NCBI GenBank assembly: GCA_033439265.1
Contig: JAVTVX010000020.1
Span: 15,580,001 to 15,644,000 of the forward strand
Direction: 5' to 3'
Source: Dillenia suffruticosa
Taxonomy: Eukaryota; Streptophyta; Magnoliopsida; Dilleniales; Dilleniaceae
DNA: 64,000 nucleotides
This document shows positions 57,943 to 64,000 of the stretch, one piece after another (positions within the stretch are counted from its first letter, which is position 1; each line of letters starts with the position of its first letter). Both the position numbers and the translations under genes were made by a program. The notes beneath the pieces are model-generated. The model saw nothing but the letters and a program-made list of their open reading frames with translations, did not search any database and was not told where the DNA came from.

Positions 57943-59094
57943 GAGTTTATTGATGTTTTCCCCGAGGAGCTACCCGGATTACCACCGATTCGAGAGTTCC
58001 ATTTTGAGATCAATTTACCTCTGGGGACTACCCCTATATCTATGCTGCCATATAGAATGGCGCCAGCTGAGCTGAGAGTGTTCAAGTTCTAGTTACAGGA
58101 ATTGCTAAATAAGGGGTTTATCCGTCCTAGCACGTCACCTTGGGGTGCTCCAATGCTGTTTGTATAGAAAAAAGGTGGCTCATTGAGATTGTGTGTGGTT
58201 TACAGACAGCTTAATCGAGTGACTGTAAAAAACAGATATCTACTGCCTCGCGTAGATGATTTGTTTGATCAATTGCAAGGTGCCCGAGTTTTTTCAAAAA
58301 TTGATCTTCAATCGGGATATCATCAGTTGCGGTTTAGGACTCAAGATGTGCCAAAAAAAGCTTTTCGCACTCGATACGGACACTATGAATTCCTTGTCAT
58401 GCCGTTTGGGCTTACTAATGCCCAGCTGTGTTCATGGACTTGATAAATAGAGTTTTTTACGACTATTTGGACCAGTTTGTCATAGTCTTCATAGACGATA
58501 TACTGGCGTATTCGCGGAGTGACAAGGATCATGTTAAGCATTTTCGCACCATTTTACAGATCCTCCGCAATGAACAGCTGTATGTCAAATTCACAAAATG
58601 TGAATTTTGGATAAAACAGGTTAGATTTTTTAGACATGTCATTTCTGCAGAAAGGATTTTTGTCGATTTGCAGAAGGTCAATGCCATTATAAGATGGGAG
58701 CAGCCGCAGATAGTGACTGAGATCAGGAGTTTTCTTGGTCTGGCCGGGTATTACCGCAGATTTGTTGAGGGGTTTTCCCGGATAGTTGTACCATTGTCTA
58801 AATTGACGCGAAATGGTGTCAAGTTTGTATGGGATAACCATTGTGAGGCGAGTTTTCATGAGCTCAAACAATGGCTGACTATAGCTCCAATTTTGGCGCT
58901 TCCCACCAATAGTCAGGAGTGCACAGTGTACACTGATGCTAGCCTACAAGGATTGGGTTGTGTTTTGATACAAAATTGTCGGGTGATCGCCTATGCTTCT
59001 AGACAGTTGACGAAATATGAGGTGAATTATCCGACACACGATCTGGAGCTTGCGGCCATAGTCTTCGCATTGAAAATATGGCGCTATTACTTGT
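57943..59094 (+). pseudogene. reverse transcriptase and RNase H start of Tekay-2
   Basis: The RT starts around FPEELPGLPPIREFHFEI and continues through [34 protein letters not shown] and [10 protein letters not shown] one-base deletion near 58420 shifts the frame, after which [25 protein letters not shown] and the thumb [15 protein letters not shown] follow. RNase H has [15 protein letters not shown] and [18 protein letters not shown], then stops at 59094 where its second half is deleted. TAG codons lie near 58090 and 58167. Confidence 0.88.
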
Positions 59095-60555
59095 CAGATT
59101 GGCTAGTGATGATCAGGGCACTCTGCTAGCCAGGTTTGAGGTCAGGCCAATGCTGTTGGACCGTATTAAGGAGTTTCAGGGCACTGATACCAAGCTCCAG
59201 GCTCTTACTGAGAGAGCCCGCAGAGGTGATATAAATGATTTCAGAGTCCGTAGTGATAGACTCCTCACTTATCGAGATGAAGTGGCTATACCCGCCGATG
59301 AGGATTTCTACAAGTCCATATTAGAGGAGGCATACTTCTCGGCCTATGCCTTGCACCCGGGTAGTACAAAAATGTATCGAACTATTCGGAATAGCTATTG
59401 GTGGCCAGGTATGAAGAGGGACATTGCGAAGTTTATAGCTAGATGTTTAGTCTGTCAGTAGGTGAAGGCTGAGCATTAGAGACCAACAAGTTTACTATAG
59501 CCTCTTCCCATTCCCATATAGAAGTGGGAACATATGACTATGGATTTTGTTATGGGATTGCCGCGGACTCAGGCCAAATATGATGCCATTTGGGTAGTAG
59601 TCGATCGACTCACCAAGTCTTCCATTTCATCCCAATGCACAATGACTCTCCATTAGAGACATTGGCACGTTTGTATATTGACGAAATAGTCAGACTGCAT
59701 GGAGTTCCTGTGTCCATAGTCTCATATAGAGATCCGAGATTCACTTCTTGATTTTGGCCCAAGCTGTAGGAAGCTTTGGGCATGCAGTTCAGTTTTAGCA
59801 CAACATATCATCCACAGACAGATGGTCAGTCGGAGAGGACCATTCAGACGCTCGAAAATTTGCTTCGGGCTTGTGTCATGGATTTTCGGGGTAGTTGGGA
59901 TAGGCATTTACCACTGGTGGAGTTTGCATATAATAATAACTATCAGGCTAGCATCGGTATGCCACCCTATGAGGTACTCTACGGTAGGAAGTGTCGCACC
60001 CCGTTGTGCTGGGATGAGGTAGGCGAGAGACACCTTACCAATGTTGAGTTAGTCGAGGAAACTAAGGAAAAGGTCAGGGTAATCCGCGAGCGGTTGAAAG
60101 CTACCCAAGATAGTCAGAGGGCATATGCGGATCAGAGACGTTGGCCTTTAGAGTTTGAGGTGGATGATATGGTGTTTTTGAGGATTTCTCCCTTGAGGGG
60201 ACTCATTCGACATCGGTAGTGGGGCAAATTGAGCCCCAGGTACATTGGCCCGTTCCGTATCCTCAATAAGGTTAGGAGTGTAGCATACAGACTAGAGCTG
60301 CCAGACGAATTATCTCAAATCCATGATATCTTTCATGTATTAGTGTTGAGGAAGTACATCCCAGATCCTTCGCTTATTTTAGAGCCTCCACCTGTTGAAT
60401 TACGAGAGGATCTCAGTCTTCCAGTTCAGCCGATGGCTATTCTAGATCAACAGGTCAGGAAGTTGCAAAGTAAGGAAATCTTGTTGGTCAGAGACTTGTG
60501 GAGAAGTGACCAGTTCGAGGAGGAAACCTGGGAGCCCGAGGCTATGAGAAGATAG
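59095..60555 (+). pseudogene. integrase and chromodomain of Tekay-2
   Basis: The zinc-binding part (LHPGSTKMYRTIRNSYWWPG, CLVC) ends at a stop at 59459. The core follows with [20 protein letters not shown], a frameshift near 59620, then HPQTDGQSER with the catalytic glutamate near 59815-59840. The DNA-binding tail holds LSPRYIGPFRILNKVRSVAY. The C-terminal chromodomain covers about 60405-60560, including VRDLWRSDQFEEETWEPE, and in chromoviruses reads histone marks to steer insertion into heterochromatin. A TAG at 60218 splits core and tail. Confidence 0.88.
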
Positions 60556-60610
60556 TACCCGTATTTGTTTGCTATTTAGTCCTCTTTTAGTTTCGAGAAC
60601 GAAACTTATT

Positions 60611-60628
60611 TTTTAGGGGGTTAGAAAA
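60611..60628 (+). promoter_or_regulatory. polypurine tract region of Tekay-2
   Basis: AGGGGGTTAGAAAA directly precedes the 3' LTR at 60629. Confidence 0.75.
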
Positions 60629-61200
60629 TGTAATACCGACACTGCGGTGTCTGTAATTTAATTATATAGAGAGAAATTTTATTTATTTAAATTGATTTTC
60701 GATTTTTGGGTATTTAAATTAAATTTTTTGTATATTTTAATTTGCCGATTCTGCGAATCGAAATAAACCCCGTTTTTACAAAAAAATTAAATTTTAATGA
60801 AGTGTGGGTGTGAAGACATATATATATATAAATATATAGAAACACAAAAAAGAGAGAGGAGATGCTGCGTTTTGGAGTGAAACGCAGCACCTCCCCCCTT
60901 TTCTCAATTAGGGTTGGAAACCCTAAGTTATTTCTTTCTCTCTCTCTTCCTTTTTCTCTCTCTCCTCGACTCTTTACCTCCAGCGGCTGCCTTCTCCCTC
61001 CGTCGCGATCGGTCGCTTGGCCCGCCACCTCTCTCCATTGCGAGCAGCCGTACCACCACCACCATCTTCTTCTCTCTCTCTACCTCACTCACGGTCTCTC
61101 TCACTGTTTCTCCCTCTCTCCGCTGCTCACTCTCTTTCTATCTCTCGTGATCTCCCTCCCTCTCGATCACACTCTGCCATGAACTTCCACGCACCGCTGC

Positions 61201-61587
61201 TGATGAAATTTAAATATAGCAAGCTAAGAATGAAGAAAGAAACTTCAAGAATTTAATTAAGAAATCAAAGAGAGTTTACATGCAATGAAGGCATATTTTT
61301 CATACCTTCCAAATGAACAACTAAGCCCTATTTATAGAGAACAAGAGGAGAGGGGACAGCCCCAACGGCTATCTTTTGCTAGCCGTTGGGGGACCTTTTG
61401 GTCCCCCATTTGCTGGCCCGGGCTGGGCCCGAATTCTGCTGGCAAGGCCCATTTAGGGCCCAAATTGGAACCTTAAAAGGGAATTACAATTATAGCAAAA
61501 GAAAAAGAAAATTCTGTCTAAATTAGAGCTATACATTTAGACTTCATTCCCTTAGGATATAAACCCTAATTATCCTTTATTTCAACA
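61201..61587 (-). repeat. 3' LTR of Copia-4
   Basis: 387 bp ending TTTCAACA at 61587 on the plus strand, same family as the solo LTR at 3782-4250 but lacking about 80 bp of hairpin sequence. TATA box on the minus strand at 61322-61340. Hairpins: a 12-bp stem at 61360-61391 and an overlapping 8-bp stem at 61388-61407. Confidence 0.88.
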
Positions 61588-62425
61588 CTCCCCCTCAAGT
61601 TGGGTGTGTATGTATCTATAACACCCAACTTGACCATATTTTTATGTATGTGATTGGCGGTTCCCGACTTGGTAAAGATATCCGCTACTTGATCCTCACT
61701 TCATGTAAAGCTTGGAGTGATGAGTTTTTCTTCAAACTTTTGTCTCACAAAGTGACAATCCACCTCAATATGTTTTGTTCTTTCATGAAAAACCGGATTT
61801 GAGGCTATGTGAATAGCCGATTGATTGTCACAATGGAGAGGGATTGGAGTAGGAACGAAGAACCCTAGTTCTTCAATTAGAGCTTTTAACCAAACTATCT
61901 CACTTGATGCGGCTACCATGGCTCTATATTCCGCTTCAGCACTTGATCTTGAGACCACATGTTGTTTTTTGCTTTTCCAAGAAACTAGATTTCCTCCAAC
62001 AAACATACAATATCCTGTGGTTGATCGTCTATCTTCTGAATCTCCGGCCCAATCCGCATCACAATATCCTACGATTTGTGAGTTGTTGTTCTTCTTCATC
62101 CAAACTCCCATGCCCGGTGTGCCTTTTAGATAATGGAGGATTCTTTCAGTGGCTCTCCAATGCTTTCTTTTTGGCTTGTGCATATGTTGGCTAACTTGAC
62201 TCACGGCAAAGGAGATGTCCGGTCTCGTTATGGTGAGGTAGATCAATTTCCCTACAAGCCTTTGATATCTTGGTTCATCCTCATAATCTTCATCATCATC
62301 CTTGAGGCCACAAGAGGAGCTAATGGGACTACAAGCGGGCTTGGCACCTAACTTTCCGGTTTCCTGCAAGAGATCAAGTACATACTTCCTTTGTGATAGA
62401 ACAAGCCCATTTGAAAAGAAGGATA
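61588..62425 (-). pseudogene. Copia-4 RT end and RNase H, truncated
   Basis: The minus strand encodes the final reverse transcriptase part (LVLSQRKYVLDLLQETGK) and complete RNase H motifs (YCDADWAGD, SSAEAEYRAM, HCDNQSAIHIASNPVFHE). A TGA follows FT near 61701, then the frame resumes to PNLRGSV and the polypurine tract (61588-61604). It is close to Copia-3 in sequence. Everything upstream in the gene is missing beyond 62425. Confidence 0.9.
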
Positions 62426-62869
62426 ACTCAACCCATCTTCATCACCAACCAAGTACATCTACTTAGAAGCCCAAAAATCAGCCTGCATTGTCCAGCAAGC
62501 ATGACACATTTGGGCAGCCTTGACCAACCCAAAATACATTCAAAAATAGGCCCAAGGAAGCCCAAAAGTTTGGAGAAAAGTCTAGGAAGCAAACCCAAAT
62601 AGCTAGGGGCAGTTTGGGTAGTATATATTTCAACAGTCAAAAAACTAGCTGTTGGAATTCCTTGGGGTTTGAGCTCCAACGGGAATATTACTTTTGAATC
62701 ACTATCTACTGGCTATTTTTTCCTTTTCTCTATAAATAGAGCCTTATTGTATCTCCAAAACTCTATGAGAAAAATGCTCTCAAATATGTCCATGTATGCT
62801 CTCATTCTTCTTCAATAAAATTCAGAAGTATTCTTCATTTCTTGTACTCTATTTTTTGATATTTCAACA
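62426..62869 (+). repeat. copia LTR fragment related to Copia-2
   Basis: 62522-62869 aligns with the Copia-2 LTR (ACCCAAAATACATTC, CTAGCTGTTGGAATTCC, CTATAAATAGAG) and ends TTTCAACA. The first ~100 bp are not shared. The orientation is opposite to Copia-4 beside it. Confidence 0.78.
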
Positions 62870-63199
62870 GGTGTCACCTCTAAATCACAGGAGGGGCGAC
62901 TGACGGCTATTCATACCTTTGACGGGGGCATGACAGTAGAGGTATGTGGTTAGAACTGTGAAAATTCGTTTTGTTAGCCTTGCATTGTCCTGGATTGTGC
63001 GGTATGGATGTGTTGGTCTGATGTTAGGATTTGATTTATGTATTGTGAGACCGGGTTGGCCCTATTGTATAGGTAGCAGGTTGATTGCTATATGGGAGAC
63101 CTCTGATATGCGGGAAGATTTTACCCGATTTTCTGTAAAAATATAGTCGGCATTCAGGACAACGGGCGGTTACTCACGATCCCAGTTCGGGGTGTGATA

Positions 63200-63660
63200 G
63201 ATGTAATTGTTTTTATGTCGACACAGTTAGTAACACTTCGATGTGCAATCCTTGCAAAAACAAGTAGAACAGGTCGACATGCTTATTAGAGACATGAATG
63301 TCCTAATGTATTTTTACTCAGTGTGTCAATGTCTAATTAGTGTAAGTCGATGTGTTTCAGAAATTAGTCGATTGTTATTTCAAATTTGTCCACTTGTGAC
63401 CATTCATATCGATATGATTGAGTGTGTGTCAATATGTGATACGTCGGGTCGACAAGGACAGTTAGACAGGTCGATATGTATGTGGATAGAACGAATTGGT
63501 CGACACAGTGTTTATAATTTGTAGACCTGCTATGCAGGTCAATATGTTATCAAGTCAGGTCGACATGAATTATAGACTTCTAAATTTTCTTGCTATTTTT
63601 TTAATCATCTTGAACTATTTTCTTTTATTCTATCATTATCAAAACTCTACTATGTCAATA
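63200..63660 (-). repeat. Copia-1-family LTR, right part after Tekay-2
   Basis: Continues the LTR from 52853 after the GATGT duplication. It is rich in spaced GGTCGACATG-like motifs. The LTR start is near 63660, next to a purine-rich tract on the minus strand. Confidence 0.72.
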
Positions 63661-64000
63661 TTCTCCTCCTTTTTTATGATGACAAAACTCCTAATGCGTA
63701 ACCTATAGCTCTAATCCATTTGAATTCAAGCTATAGTCTTGAAACAACATCACCTTAAACACTTTTGAGATAAGTTTGGAATCTAACTCTCCAGCAAACA
63801 GCCCCTGAAATAACCAACTGCCTCCTACTTGATATCACTCGGATCAGAGATTCTAGTGCCACCCTCACAAACCAAAGAACAGTGGAATTAGAGTTATGCC
63901 TCCGACAAACTAAATTGAAAAAGAAAGTGGTTTCCGATCCCCCAGCCGAAGCTTTCAAATCCTCACTTTCTAACTCAACATACTTTCCTTCATATCCAAA
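63661..64000 (-). other. 3' interior edge of another Copia-1-family element, plus unknown
   Basis: Minus strand AAAAAAGGAGGAGAA at about 63661-63676 is the expected polypurine tract, preceded by TTTTGTCATCAT. A 67-residue minus-strand frame (63755-63958) has no recognised motif. The window ends here. Confidence 0.55.

Larger units (their letters stand above)
52854..63199 (+). mobile_element. Tekay-2: Ty3/gypsy chromovirus with chromodomain
   Basis: The 10.3-kb plus-strand element has GATGT at 52849-52853 and 63200-63204 as a perfect target duplication. The LTRs begin TGTAATACCGACACTG; the 5' LTR is 52854-55582 and the 3' LTR starts at 60629. Gene order is gag, protease, RT, RNase H, integrase, chromodomain, which is the Tekay/Del type. 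Coding is broken by many TAG codons, frameshifts and an RNase H deletion. The 3' LTR has lost about 1.8 kb and gained copia fragments. Confidence 0.93.
60629..63199 (+). repeat. 3' LTR of Tekay-2, internally replaced
   Basis: 60629-61200 matches 52854-53440, and 62870-63199 matches 55248-55582. The 1.8 kb between them in the 5' LTR is absent and 61201-62869 (copia fragments) stands in its place. It ends GGTGTGATA at 63199, followed by the GATGT duplication. Confidence 0.9.

Noticed and set aside
61825..62351. Plus-strand frames of 70-100 residues
   Set aside because: They are antisense to the Copia-4 RNase H gene, which has clear motifs on the minus strand.

Overview
This window looks like repeat-packed nuclear DNA of a flowering plant, probably a eudicot. 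I see no host gene. Almost every base belongs to nested long-terminal-repeat (LTR) retrotransposons, two CACTA-type DNA transposons and one broken LINE. The plant call rests on chromoviruses with initiator-methionine-tRNA primer sites, CACTACAAAA-ended transposons with 3-bp target duplications, and AT-rich sequence. No species can be named.

Layout. 1-9460: a minus-strand Ty3/gypsy element (Gypsy-1, CRM-like) cut by the left window edge, with a solo copia LTR in its protease gene and a 2.3-kb CACTA element (CACTA-1) in its 5' LTR. 9461-12543: unassigned AT-rich DNA with a 21-bp U6 snRNA 5' fragment. 12544-15208: CACTA-2. 15209-17648: orphan DNA and a LINE reverse transcriptase remnant. 17649-21427: two inverted LTR pieces of an old Ty1/copia family (Copia-1) around Tekay-type fragments. 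21428-35310: Copia-1 interior, split by Gypsy-2 (22452-28789, CACTT duplication) and Copia-2 (about 29897-34776). 35311-52613: Tekay-type LTR pieces and a minus-strand Tekay-type interior (Tekay-1), hit by Copia-3 (39886-44953). 52614-63660: a Copia-1-family LTR split by the plus-strand chromodomain element Tekay-2 (52854-63199, GATGT duplication), whose 3' LTR carries copia fragments. The last 340 bases are the edge of another copia interior.

Age order can be read directly. Copia-1 and the Tekay-1 interior are oldest. Gypsy-2 has roughly 10 percent LTR divergence over the first ~90 bp. Copia-2 has about 2 percent. Copia-3 has two LTRs that look identical, a perfect AGTTC duplication and one uninterrupted 1392-residue gag-pol frame, so it is very young and the only coding region here likely to be functional.

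The points most worth following are Copia-3 itself; stacked perfect hairpins just upstream of the TATA box in several copia LTRs; gag start codons made from the last LTR base plus the primer binding site; a 216-bp higher-order array of palindromic units in CACTA-1; tRNA-like promoter boxes and GC-rich minisatellites inside both CACTA elements; and a C-to-T nonsense pattern in the gypsy elements consistent with decay of methylated cytosine.
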